A stretch of 64,000 bases of DNA from Daldinia sp. FL1419 (Eukaryota; Ascomycota; Sordariomycetes; Xylariales; Hypoxylaceae): NCBI GenBank assembly GCA_025201765.1, contig MU623359.1:1-64000 (forward strand), in the 5' to 3' direction. This document shows, in pieces, positions 22,267 through 33,283 of this stretch (position 1 is the first letter of the stretch; every line of letters begins with the position of its first letter). Both the position numbers and the translations under genes were made by a program. The notes below the pieces were generated by a model. The model had not been told where the DNA came from and did no database searches. It saw only the letters and a list, made by a program, of their open reading frames with translations.

Positions 22267-22754
22267 CAGGGCGCAGGTCAACCCAATGTTATCCCTACCC
22301 ATCATCCCAAAGTCTAACCCAATTTGGTATAAAATATTTTGATCAAATCTCCACCACAAATCCCCACTTTAAAATGAGTTTTTCTCTAATTAATTAATAA
22401 TTAATTAGAAGAGATAAACGAATAGATCTTTATATATATATTTATATATATATTTATTAAATAAAAAATTAAATTTTATTAATTAAAAATCAATTCTAAA
22501 TTAATTTTAAATCAATTTTAAATTAATTTAGAATTGATTTAGAATTGATTTTTAATTAATTCTTAATCAATTCTTAATTAATTAAATATTTAATAATAAA
22601 ATTAAAATAAAATTAAAATTAAAAATTTAATTAATTAAGAATCAATTAAGAATCAATCATAAAAAGCTCACCCCAAAGCGGGTACCAAAATAAAACTTTG
22701 CCTAATTTGGTTAGACTTTGGGATGATGGACAGGGATAACATTGGGTTGACCTG
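22267..22754. mobile_element. MITE with ~54-bp terminal inverted repeats and TA duplication
   Basis: The left arm 22274-22327 and the right arm 22701-22754 are inverted repeats matching at about 50 of 54 positions; both begin CAGGTCAACCCAATG when read inward. A dinucleotide TA flanks both ends (22265-22266 and 22755-22756). The left end carries a small extra CAGGGCG just outside the arm. This is the layout of a non-autonomous Tc1/mariner-Fot1 type element. There is no transposase frame inside. The core (about 22380-22660) is nearly pure A/T and contains a long palindrome at about 22479-22558. It may be still recognisable because it is short enough to escape much RIP in its arms. Confidence 0.85.
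22479..22558. repeat. AT-rich palindrome inside the MITE
   Basis: The arm ttaattaaaaatcaattcta is followed by its complement after a centre near 22518. An 11-bp unit (aattgatttag) is also repeated in tandem on the right arm. The single strand could fold into a long hairpin. Confidence 0.7.
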
Positions 22755-22756
22755 TA

Positions 22757-23343
22757 GACTCATCAATCTCTTTAATTTGAACATATCAAGGACTTTTGTA
22801 TGTAAATACATAAGGATTTTAACGTATAATATCGAACCAAGTTTGGGATTACAAGGTTACCTAGGTATGTATCAGGAGAAAAAAGGGGAAGTCTTTTAGG
22901 TTAGGTTAGAAGCATCATGCTTGCAAGACGCTAGTTATAAAAATAACAGCTATGATCTCGATAAATGGATTGATACTACATATATCAAGCCACACATCAA
23001 GCCACACACTAGCATCCTTGGCCCTTAAGCTAGTTAGGTACATCTTACATCTTACGCGGTTCAAGGTAAAACGCGTACTACGTCATTGACAATGCAAACC
23101 ATCACTTCCAAACAAAACATCACCTAGATAGGTAGACACCATCAATTATAATCTATTAACTGTACAACTACCTAAGTGCCATATTCTTTACTTCGCTATG
23201 CACCGCTGCGATGATCATCTAAACGAGTAATCATCTCGTTATGTCCGTCAGCTACGTCTTAGGTAGAACTCAACCATTTCGGACATTCACTTAACCTGTG
23301 AAGAACAAAGCAGGCTCTATGTTGAGATATTTGAATTGCAAAA
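22757..23343. other. Channel gene promoter region
   Basis: No coding region is visible. This is AT-rich sequence between the MITE and the CSC1-like gene, with short TACCTA-type motifs near 22858-22867 and 23168. It presumably holds the channel gene promoter. Confidence 0.4.
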
Positions 23344-26300
23344 ATGGAGTTTCATAAGACTATACACGATCATGGTCAGCTTCATGGCGGTGGTGGTTTA
23401 AATGCTATGGAAGCCAAGGTAAACCATCCCGGACCTGATCCACTGCATACCTCCTTACAAGACTACTCCACGAGAAGTCCCCCACCAGCGCACCCAGCTA
23501 TGAACAAAAGACTTTAGATTTCTAGATACCTAAACTCTGACATTTCCCTCGCTACAGCCAAAAGGCTCAGCATCCTTAGCCGCCATAGTCTCCGCATTTG
23601 TTCCAACATGGGTAAGTCTATATGTCTTCATACTCGACACGCTTGCTGAGTCGGGAAGGTAACTGGCCTCATTTTCGTTGCCATATTCATCGTTGTTCGG
23701 CGCTGGTACCCGAATATCTATTCTCCGCGAACCTTCGTCGGAACCATACCAGAGAAGTATATATACCTACCTACCTAATATACCCTTATTTTATTGCTAC
23801 AAGGCTAAATTTCATGCAGGGACCGAACTCCTTCCGTTGGTCGATCATATTTCAACTGGGTCCATACTATGCGCAAGGTCCCCGATAAGTTCATCCTGTA
23901 TCACCAGTCACTAGATGCGTATTTATATCTCCGTTTCTTGAGGACTGTGATCTTCATCTGCTTCGTCGGCTGTTGCCTCACATGGCCCGTTCTCATGCCA
24001 GTGAACGCAACTGGTGGCGGTTCCTCAACCGAACTTGACAAAGTCGGCATTGGGAACGTCAAGAAAAGAGGGCATCTATATGCTCACGCGATAATCGCTT
24101 GGGTATTCTTCGGCTTCGTTATGTTCACAGTTGCCCGCGAGCGGCTATGGCTTATTGGTCTTCGTCAAGCCTGGACCTTGTCGAAACCTGTTGCGAACCG
24201 CCTTTCCTCGCGCACTGTCCTCTTTTTATCAGCCCCAAGAGACGCTCTTGAAGAGGATAATATGCAGCGATACTTTGGTGATGGAGCTTTACGTCTCTGG
24301 CCGGCGACAAAAATCGATGCACTAGAGAATCTAGTCTCAAAACGTAAATCTAAAATTGAACAACTTGAAGCTGCGGAGATGGCTCTGATCCGAAAAGCTA
24401 ATCGCGAGGGGAGGAAACGAACTAAATCCCGTGCACAAAATGAAAACCCGAAATATGAAGATCTTCAGGATTCGGTCAAGAAGTCGATTAGGCCGCGACA
24501 TAAACCAGACGTCTCACCACTAAACGAGAAAGTCGACAGCATCGAGTGGCTACGTGAGAAAATCAAAGAAGAGGAAGCCAGCATCCAAAAGGCGCGTAAC
24601 GAATATGAAATTGGCGATACCAACGGAGCAGCAGCAGTATTCGTCGAGTTTAGGACATGTGCGGAGGCTCAGCGGGCCTGCCAACAAGTTGCATCCAGCA
24701 ATCTTCTAGCTCTCAGCCCCAGGTATACCGGTGTTTTACCCCAGGAGGTCATTTGGAACAATCTCACTATCCCACCTGCTCGTCGCATTTCTGAAGAAGG
24801 TACCGCGCTAGCAATCGTTACAGCCCTGATAGTGTTCTGGTCCATTCCAAGCGGGATCATTGGCTTAATCTCTAACATAAGCTACCTTGCGGACAACGTC
24901 CAGTGGTTGAGTTTTCTAAAGGATTTTCCAAGTCCAGTCCTTGGACTTTTATCTGGTCTAATCCCGCCTTTGGCGACAAGTTGGCTAAGCAAGCTGGTAC
25001 CCAGTATATTCAGATGTAAGAATTTGACCCCCTGGACTCAGCCCCGAACAGATATGCTTACCGCGACCAGACATATTCAAATCCGCCGGGAGTCCCACCA
25101 ATACCGCCGCCGAATTAAAGGTCCAAAGATGGTACTACATCTTTCAGGTAACACAGGTGTTCCTCGTCACCGCTGTGTTCTCCGGGGCAGCACCAGTAGC
25201 CGCACAGCTGATGGAACGAGCCAAGGATCCAACTTCGATTCCCGAACTATTGGCCCGACAGTTACCAAAAGCATCGAACTTCTACCTGACTTACTTCATT
25301 ATCCAAGGTACTACCTCCGCCGCCGACAACTTACTTAATTATTCGGATCTTCTAAGTTATCTCTTTTACGACTATTTCTTTGACAATACTCCACGCAAGA
25401 AATTTGGTCGATATACAAGCATGAAAGGGATTGCTTGGGGAAAGCTGTTTCCAAAGGTGAGAAGCACTAAGTACTAAACTAATACAATGACCAAGTTACC
25501 GCTAACCCCGTACAGTTTGCTAATTTTGCAATTATCGGTTAGTATATCTTTATCTTTATCCTCGATTCTATCTACCTCTTTTCATTATTTAACTAGGTAT
25601 TTGATTGTTAATAAGCACTCTTTAGCGATCGCATACTCTTGTATTGCTCCGCTTGTACTAGGTTTCGCGGCTATTGGATTAGGCCTGTATTACTTCTCCT
25701 ACCGATACAATCTCCTCTTCGTAATCCAGCCCAAGATAGATACAAAAGGCCAGGCTTATACGCTCGCATTGCAGCACCTTCTCACAGGTGTCTATATCGC
25801 CGAGTTATCCCTACTAGGTCTTTTTAGTCTGAGAAGAGCAGCAGGTCCATCTATTCTAGCTGGTCTGTTGTTCATTGTGACAATACTTTATAACGTACTA
25901 ACAAACAAATATCTTGCGCCGCTCGAGCACTTTCTTCCGGCTGACCTAGCCGCAACAGTCGAGAGGGATGACGAGACCACGCCACTCTTGGCTTCTGCAG
26001 AAGAAGGCCAGGCGCATGCGACATCTCATATTCAGCGCCTAGGACAGCATGCGCATATACCAAAATCCGTCGCTCAGCGTATTCTAGACCCTATCGCCCG
26101 TTTCTTTGAGCCGCAAGTATTCACTTCGTACCAGGCCATGAGGTCGTGGTTACAAGATGGAGATTTGCTTAACGGCGAAGAGGATATCCCAGAGTACACA
26201 GAAGATCAAATTCGCAACGCGTATCTGAACCCGGCTCTTACGAGCCCGACGCCTTTGATCTGGATCGCGAGAGATCCCATGGGCGTTAGCCAGAACGAGA

Positions 26301-26431
26301 TTACAGAGAACGAGAAACATGGACTCAAGGCTAGCGATCAGGGCGCCTGGCTCGACGAGAGAGGGAGGCTTAGATGGAGTTCGCAAGAGTTGGAGGAGGT
26401 TCCCATCTGGAAGAAGGGCGTGGTGTACTAA
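23344..26431 (+). CDS. CSC1/PHM7-type membrane channel (DUF221)
   Basis: Seven exons (23344-23418, 23558-23611, 23659-23756, 23820-25015, 25071-25456, 25516-25537, 25626-26431) give 878 aa with frame kept throughout. One exon is only 22 nt. The order matches the family: an N-terminal membrane block starting AAIVSAFVPTW, then RRWYPNIYSPRTFVGT, then two more helices near ICFVGCCLTWPVLMPVNATGG. A charged cytosolic domain with a coiled-coil insert follows. The RSN1_7TM block comes next, with PPARRISEEG, IPSGIIGLISNISYL, LARQLPKASNFYLTYFIIQG and AIAYSCIAPLVLGF. Family members are osmosensitive, calcium-permeable cation channels (OSCA/TMEM63 relatives) of the plasma or internal membranes. The C-terminal 200 residues are cytosolic and less conserved. 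Confidence 0.92.
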
Positions 26432-26904
26432 GATAAAAGAGGTAGACACTCTTCTAGAAAAGGAGGCAGATAAGTATGATTACATCACTGGGTCCGTTTT
26501 TTCTTAAGGTAAGAATATTTTGGTGCCTACCTACCGACGTGTCCGAAACCAGGGGGAGTGAGAGACAGAGGGAATGGATCTCCCTTTTCAGCTTCACCGC
26601 AAATAGATCCGACTCTACTAAGGCCAAGTGAGCAACAAGCAACTACCAACCCCGACATATCTTTTGTGGATGAGCAAAGACAGTGTTTCAACTTTTACTA
26701 GATGCTCCGCTTCGTGGGCCCTGTTTTGTTACAATAGCCCCCCTCAAAACATCATATAATAACTGGCCTAACCGCCGTCATGATTTAGGTGCAGGGCAAA
26801 AGCATTTGCAGAAATATCGCTAAGAAGCTAAACCCAAATTAGCATACGTACTTGATCAAGTCAATTCCATCTAATCCCCAAGAGGGGCTACTTATTTAGG
26901 CTCA
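26432..26904. other. Intergenic
   Basis: This contains the terminator of the channel gene and the promoter of the RING gene. No coding region or repeat of note is seen. Confidence 0.4.
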
Positions 26905-27870
26905 ATGTATACCTCTCGTAGCCCGTGGGTTACCCGCCACTTTACTAATGAGCAAAATGACATTCACGAAATGCGTAGGCGACTATTCGGTAGCCCATAT
27001 GGACACCGACCTAATCTTGAAACGCCCATAGGGCGAGCATTAGCCCATTATGGGCAAATGTGGAATATGCACCCGACCGAACTACTTCCACGGGCCCGAC
27101 AAGACGGACCGCCGGTGGCAAGACCCACCGGAGCCTGGGTACCTTTAGGGGGTCCCCTAAGAACTGCGGGAAACTGGGTCGGCCGACTAGTTGGTTGGTT
27201 CGCTACTGCCGAAGAATCCGGCACAGCCGAAAACAATATAGGGGAACGGCCGTCTGTTACAAGGAAACTAGAAGACCTTCCCGAGCTACGGCATAGGGAT
27301 GATTTATACACCCATAACCCTGCTTATCACGACGACGCACCACCAAACGGGATTAAAATCACTCTGACTAGTGGCTGGGTTGCCTATTTTCATCAAATCC
27401 GTAAATTCCTTTTACACCGTCTCGACGAAAACGACTTACCGGTATACATCGATCTAACCTGCCCGATCTGTAACGACAGGGGTCTCCGGTTCGACGTCCC
27501 TCCACCCGGAGCGCTCTGCGTCTCCGGCTACTTTCGCGAAACGGAAGATATGGAAGTCCTTCCGTGTGGCCACATGGTCGGTCTTTGGTGCATGTTGGAG
27601 CGGCGCAAACAGTGCGAGGAGGAGAATCGTAAACACACGTGCCCCGTCTGCCAGTTCTCGCTGCACCACGCTGATCCCAGGTGTAATCATCTCGTCAGGA
27701 CGTATCTGATCTCGGGACAGGACGCGTTGCCGCCGCTGACGATACCGGAAGGAGGTCGGCCGCTGAATACCTGCTCTACGTGCCGTGGCAGTGATCCCGC
27801 CGAGTTGCCCGCCCGTTTGGCCTGGGATCTTTCATCGCCTTCTCGCTTAGTGATTCGGGATGAAGAGTAG
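26905..27870 (+). CDS. RING-like zinc-finger protein
   Basis: Single exon, 321 aa. A RING-type cross-brace lies at about residues 186-249: C186-P-I-C189, then C205, C221-G-H223, C229 and C246-P-V-C249. An additional CSTC pair at 290-293 may bind a further ion. The region between the first and second pairs is longer than usual. RING proteins often act as ubiquitin ligases, and that is the default inference here, without a known target. The N-terminal half is Arg/Pro/Gly-rich with no recognised domain. There are no membrane segments. Confidence 0.75.
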   Translation: MYTSRSPWVTRHFTNEQNDIHEMRRRLFGSPYGHRPNLETPIGRALAHYGQMWNMHPTELLPRARQDGPPVARPTGAWVPLGGPLRTAGNWVGRLVGWFATAEESGTAENNIGERPSVTRKLEDLPELRHRDDLYTHNPAYHDDAPPNGIKITLTSGWVAYFHQIRKFLLHRLDENDLPVYIDLTCPICNDRGLRFDVPPPGALCVSGYFRETEDMEVLPCGHMVGLWCMLERRKQCEEENRKHTCPVCQFSLHHADPRCNHLVRTYLISGQDALPPLTIPEGGRPLNTCSTCRGSDPAELPARLAWDLSSPSRLVIRDEE

Positions 27871-28423
27871 TCAAGTACCTAAATAAAGCACTTTAAGCAC
27901 AAGGGACGAAACCCTGGTATCAAGCGGGAGGGCTAAAGTTAGCACTCTCAAGCTATCACGTAGGTAGTTATAGGGTTTTCGTTTTAGGCGGGTTAGATAA
28001 GAATAAATTGGCCCATAAACTATTGAGAAGTGAGTGCCATATTCGCTTTTATGGCGAAATCAAATAACCGCAACGTCTTGATCGAGTTACTTTTACCCTA
28101 CATGCCCCGCCCATGACACTGATACTGTTTTTCGCCCATCCACTTATCTGTTGGGACGTTGTCCAATCTACTTAGGTAAATCATATGTTTCTAAGGCTGA
28201 TTATACAGCCCGGGGTGTCATGGATGAGCTGAGAAGCATGGAAACAATCGCGCGGCCCCATGGGAAGTCCTATACTGAGTATTATATACGGAAAACTACG
28301 TAACTACATAGCCACTACGTCTTTTCCGGAGCCTCGCCGAAGTCTCGAAAGGAAGCCAATGGTGTTAGTTAGTATTCCCTAGACCTAAGCAACAAGTCCT
28401 TAGAAGCCTGATAATCAAAATAA
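27871..28423. other. Intergenic between converging genes
   Basis: The RING gene and the dynamin gene converge on this stretch. No coding region is visible. Confidence 0.4.
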
Positions 28424-31065
28424 TCAAAATACTCCGTCGCGATCGTATTCTTCTTCTTGTTTTTCGGGTCTCACAGGAAAAAATTGAGAACTCCAATCAA
28501 AACCGGGTGATGCTTTCTTCTTGTTTTTCTTAGTCTTCTTGGCCGTCGAAGCCGTTATTCCATCAACTGTTTCCATTCTAGTGATTTCATCAACAGTAAG
28601 CTTCCCAAAAAAATTAGTAGGCCCTAACGATCTTACGCCTTCGATAACGGGCCGCTCCATATAAGTGTCACGAGTGTTTACTTGCTCTACGACTTCTTTG
28701 GGGGATTCCGACCGCTCTACGTCTTTGGTGTCATCCACTGGGTAAGGGTTAGTTGTCCCTTCTGATAATTCCGGGCTTGGTGCTCTGGCTTCCAGCCCCT
28801 TGAGTGGTTCTTGCTCCAATGATTTGGGCGCGTCGGCTTCTGGTTTCGGCTTGTCTTTAGAATGGTTAGTCTCGCAATGGCTTTAGAAGATATAATATAA
28901 TTAATATCCCTTGTTTGATAGACAGACTTACCACTCATTCGTTTATGATATTTACTTAGACGCTGTAGCAGTGTAGCTCCGTCATACCGCTGTTCAAGAC
29001 ATTCATCTTATCCGTGAGGAACTTTCGTTCGTCCGCTGTCTCCCAACTTTCAGCGGCAATCCTTTCCACAACATTGTCACTCAGCTCAAAGACGATCGCC
29101 GGGGTAAATAACCCAGGTAGTTTCGAAATGAGGCAAGCTTCAATAGCGAGGTTGCTAAAGTCATCCACAACTTGCTTCAGCGCCACCTGGTACGATATTA
29201 GCTCACGGCTACGGAGAGTATTAAGGGGAATTGACCTTGTAATATGCCTCCATCCAATCTATCGCATCCGAACTCGACACGGTCTCCATATCTTTTTCGG
29301 TATGCTTCATAATTGCCTCCAAGCATTCCTGAAGGTCCTTTTGGATCATACCCGTTCCAACCCCAGACTCTTTCAAGCCGCGAATAACATTGTTCCGGTA
29401 GCGATTGATACGAATCTTTTGAACATTCTCCGTCAGATAGTGATTGTACGTAATCGGGTGCCCATCCTCATGAGGTCGTAGAATCTCAGCCACTTTGCCC
29501 TGAAGCTGGCGGTTGAGCTGATCCAGATCATCCCCAATCAATTCACCCCAGAGTTTTACTTTCGTATCCTCGTCTACGATGTAGGCCAGCGCCTCGTTAA
29601 CTACCAAGTCGACGGCCTCAAAGATCTTTTCGGAGAAGCTTTCCAACCAGTTCCTCCAGTGCTTGGACTGCTCGCGAAATAGCTCGCCAATGATCAATGG
29701 GTTATAAGTGCCCGGAAGCTCACACCCGCGAGTCCTTTTCATGAGGTCCTTCACCTCTATCAGGTAGTCAGTTCGCGAAACTTGTGAGGAGTCGTTCCTC
29801 GAAACTTCCTCGACGACCTTCCTTGCTTGTCCATTGATTCGCATCTCATGAGCGAAGTCCGTCAAAGTGTTCTGTACGACAGCGCGTAGTCTTTTATGGT
29901 ACCCGATGTGTTCTCGCGCATTTCCAAAGAACTTATGCTGATAAACGCCGTCTTTCGCCTCTGTGATGAGATTTGAAAATTGGTGGCTAGCATTGAGCAA
30001 GTACTTTCGTTGCTCGCCAAGTGTACCCCGAGCGTCACCAAGCTTCTCGAGCTGGCTTGAGCATTCATCCAACCCCTTCTGAATCTCTTCCAGAACTTCT
30101 GGTAACTGTTCGAGTATTTGGTCCTTCAGCACCTCGCTCAACCGATTACGTAGGCTGGCAGACCCTTTCTGGGACCGCGGCAGTCCAGCCCAAGTACCTT
30201 GATCGAAAAATTCGGCCTCTGCTCTATCCCGCTCTGCATTGGTAACATCTCTGCTTTTGAAATCACGGTTTCGCATGACATGCCATCCGAGTCGGAATTT
30301 AACATCCCTGTTCTGTACTAGGTCGAAGTAGTCGCGCTCACTTGCCGAACCGACGTCGAGAGTATCCGGCTTCGTGATGAGTCCTAAAGTCCTTTGGCCG
30401 CGAACATCTATCTCGCGCGCATGCTGGGTGACTTCTTGCAAGGCGAAATTACTCTGGGCCGAAACCACCGCCAGGATGATACTTCGCGGATTTTTCATAT
30501 ACGACAATACCAACGACTGCACGATCGCAGCGTCTCCAGCCGACTGCTCCCTATTACCAGCGCGAAATAGACCCGGAAGATCAACAATCGTCAAATGGGG
30601 CTGGTTTGGTCCAGATAACTCTACGCGGAGGACATCTTTGCTAAATGTCCTACCCTGGTCGGTCCCAACTCCCATGACTTCTTTGGCTTTATCTACCAAG
30701 ACTCCGATATTGGAGTTGTCGGGAATCTCGGTATATTGAAACTTCTCAAGACGTGCCTTTTCTTGCGCGGACCGGTCGATACCAGGGGAAATAGACACGC
30801 GACACTTCTGCTCGGTATGTTCGTTGGTGTGTCGCAATATCAATTCCGTCGCAAAACGCGTGCAGAGGCTATCCTTGGTCGGAAAGCTCATACCAGAAAT
30901 TGCCTGCAAAACAGAACTTTTGCCTGACGACTGGTCGCCGCAGACAACTATCTGGGGAAGATTGACATATCGGTTAATTCCCTTGGACCTCAGTTTATCA
31001 ATGATGTCCATCAACGTCTTATGATCCTTGGATTGAAGCGGCACGGCCACTTCGTGGGCTGTCAT
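28424..31065 (-). CDS. Dynamin-family GTPase (Mx/DRP-like)
   Basis: Best model: exons 31065-29236, 29186-28988 and 28854-28424, 819 aa. The GTPase domain has the P-loop GDQSSGKS (43-50), the switch II DLPG (162-165) and the TKPD base-recognition motif (231-234). A helical middle/stalk region and a GTPase effector domain (VVDDFSNLAIEACLISKLP) follow. There is no PH or proline-rich adaptor domain, so it is closest to the Mx-like/dynamin-related proteins common in moulds, which remodel membranes. Intron 1 is 50 nt. Intron 2 (28987-28855) uses a GTATGA donor and a GACTAAC branch site. Without it the protein would stop shortly after the effector domain at ELHCYSV. The last exon adds an acidic, Lys-rich tail with a KKTKKNKKK patch. 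Confidence 0.85.
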
Positions 31066-31511
31066 TTTGAAGCGAGTGGTGTCGAATAGGACGTTGAGAT
31101 GTTGCTATTCGCCTGAACATTCTTTTTTCAAGGTATGTATGTCGCAGTTCAAAGAGAGGAGTCTAGGACTCGATATCTTTGGGTGGCACGTCAATACGTA
31201 CCCCAGGTAGATTTAACTGTTTACCTCTCCCCCTCTGCAGCCTCTGCAGCCTCTGCTTATTAGATTTACTTTTCAATGCAGGTTGCCACGGCTTTTAGCA
31301 TGCCACGTTGAGCCTTTATGCACACCTGCCGCCTATCACCCGTAGACCGGTAGCCTGCTTCTGACACCCATCAACTGACTTATTGTGCCCCTATTATAGC
31401 AGAGCGGCTTACAATAAGTGTAACCATATATCTAATCGCATTCGCTAATCCATCATGTAGTGCTACATCAAAGTCTTAAATAACCCATTGTTCCCTCTTA
31501 AAATCATCGAA
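31066..31511. other. Intergenic
   Basis: The promoter of the dynamin gene and the terminator of the dioxygenase gene lie here. A small cctctgcag repeat occurs at about 31232-31257. No gene. Confidence 0.4.
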
Positions 31512-32633
31512 TTACTCCGGGAACGCTGGCTGGGGCTTAGAACCATAAGGTATCATCCGCACCATATGCCGTCGCTCCCCATCTGCGAAGTCAGGCACCG
31601 CGCTGTGCGCCGCAGTTCTTTGATCCCAAACCACAACAGTCCCCTTTTCCCACTTAACCCTGCAACTAAAATCAAGACTCTTGATGTGGTTATTTAGGAA
31701 GTTTAGGAGGTTATCCGACTCCTCCGGTAGGAACCCCACAACCTTACGAGCGATAGTCGGGTTTACGAATAGCGAAGGCTTACCCGTGACGGGATGTTTA
31801 ATAACCAGGGGATGTGTCGCGTTAACAGCCTCCTTCAGAGCGCGCTCCGTCCCGATACGAGCAATTTCTCCAACAGAAGCCGACGTGTGATGAAGACTTA
31901 ACCCTGCAAGGAGTTGTCTAAAAGCGGGCGATAAGGCCTCGTATGCTGCCGTCAAGGACGTAAAGGCCGTGTCGCCGCCACCGGATTCGGGGATCTCGAG
32001 AACCCAGAAAAAGGTTGTTGAAGGCACATTGGGTGTAAAAGTCTGGTCAACATGCCACAAGTCATAGGCTGTTCGAGGACCTAAGAGCGTTCTAAGGTTC
32101 CCACTACGATTTTCTTAGCACCATCGCGCTTTCAAGCGTCTGATATCTTTCGCATGCTTACGCAGTCTCATCCGCATATACCACATGAAATTCCGGACCG
32201 GTTCCCGCAGGGTAACCCATCGTCGGATGTCTATGTAGGGGCCCATAATATTTCACAATGTCTCGTTGCCTTTCGAATCCAATATCCGCAAAGTCTTGAT
32301 CCCTCTATATCCTAGCGTTAGTGATGCCTTCATTGATGTCTCTTATTAGAGCCTCACAAAAACTAAGACACCCCTCTCGGCCGCTAGTAAGGCAATTTCA
32401 TCTAACCCTGCTGGAGAAAGCTGGCTGAGCTGAACACCGGTGATCTCCGTTCCGATCCTCGGTGTAATGTTTATTATTTTCGCGTCCGCTTTAAAGATGG
32501 CCGGCTTCAGGGGGTCCGCACGACATCCCGGTTCTTTCCCCTCAAACTCGGGAACAGCCAAAGTTGGCATGTATCCATCCGGCCGGGTTGGAAGATACGC
32601 TGGATACAGAGGACTGGATGACATGTTGTTCAT
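31512..32633 (-). CDS. TauD/TfdA-type Fe(II)/2-oxoglutarate dioxygenase
   Basis: Three exons (32633-32358, 32304-32162, 32103-31512) give 336 aa. The frame extends slightly further upstream but the first ATG is at 32633. The iron-binding facial triad is present: H157-x-D159 in LWHVDQTF and the distal H306 in RTAAHSAVPDF. The 2-oxoglutarate-binding arginine is in ERRHMVRM (317-322). The RDQDFADIGFERQ and HRHPTMGYP segments are typical of fungal TauD proteins. Members cleave taurine, alkylsulfonates or other small acids, releasing sulfite or a similar group. The substrate here is unknown. It is divergently paired with an MFS carrier 650 bp away. Introns are 53 and 58 nt with good branch sites. 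Confidence 0.92.
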
Positions 32634-33283
32634 TATTTTCAATCTACCATTTTAGTTAAAGCCAAGAAGCCTTGGTGCGCGAGTTGCTGAAGATATGTGA
32701 TATTCCAAGGCCCGTACCGGAGCTGTAAGCTTTCTATAAACATGCTATTCTTACCGTTAGCCGATCGAATCTCCTAAACGGGCCAGGCTCGGTCCTCTCA
32801 TCCCCGACGCTATGCAGAAGTGATAGGTGCCAGTGCGTCGTCGATCGGATCCGAGACGGATCATATAGGTTAGTCCTTCATCACGACATCAGCATGGAAG
32901 ATGACGGCATCTCAATTGGGGTTGGACAGACGCCCAAAAAATGATCGTACAGTTTAAATACCTGACTACAGAATACTATTACGAGAATACCGTAGCACAG
33001 AAAACCCGGTTTACATCGCTGTCCCTATATCATGTAAGCCTCCTCACAATGCCACGATTATAGCTTGAATGTCACCATCAGTAGGTGCATCAGTAAATAC
33101 AAAGTCTTTTTAGATAGGCTTCATTATACCGATAACTAATAAATCATTTTCTAAATATCATGTTACCCAATACCGTGATTAATTATATCCGAAGATTCTT
33201 ACTCCCTAATGTCGAATCCTGATTGTTATTGATTGACGGTCTCTCCTCTTTCACCCCAACCTAGCACCCCGAGGACCACAGCT
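32634..33283. promoter_or_regulatory. Shared divergent promoter of dioxygenase and MFS carrier
   Basis: The start codons of the TauD-like dioxygenase and the MFS transporter face away from each other across 650 bp with no gene between. Such an arrangement allows joint regulation. No specific operator could be assigned by eye. Confidence 0.45.

Noticed and set aside
28717..28938. Separate small gene starting at an ATG at 28938
   Set aside because: Its coding part would be mostly the dynamin tail. Reading it as the third exon of the dynamin gene explains the splice signals better.
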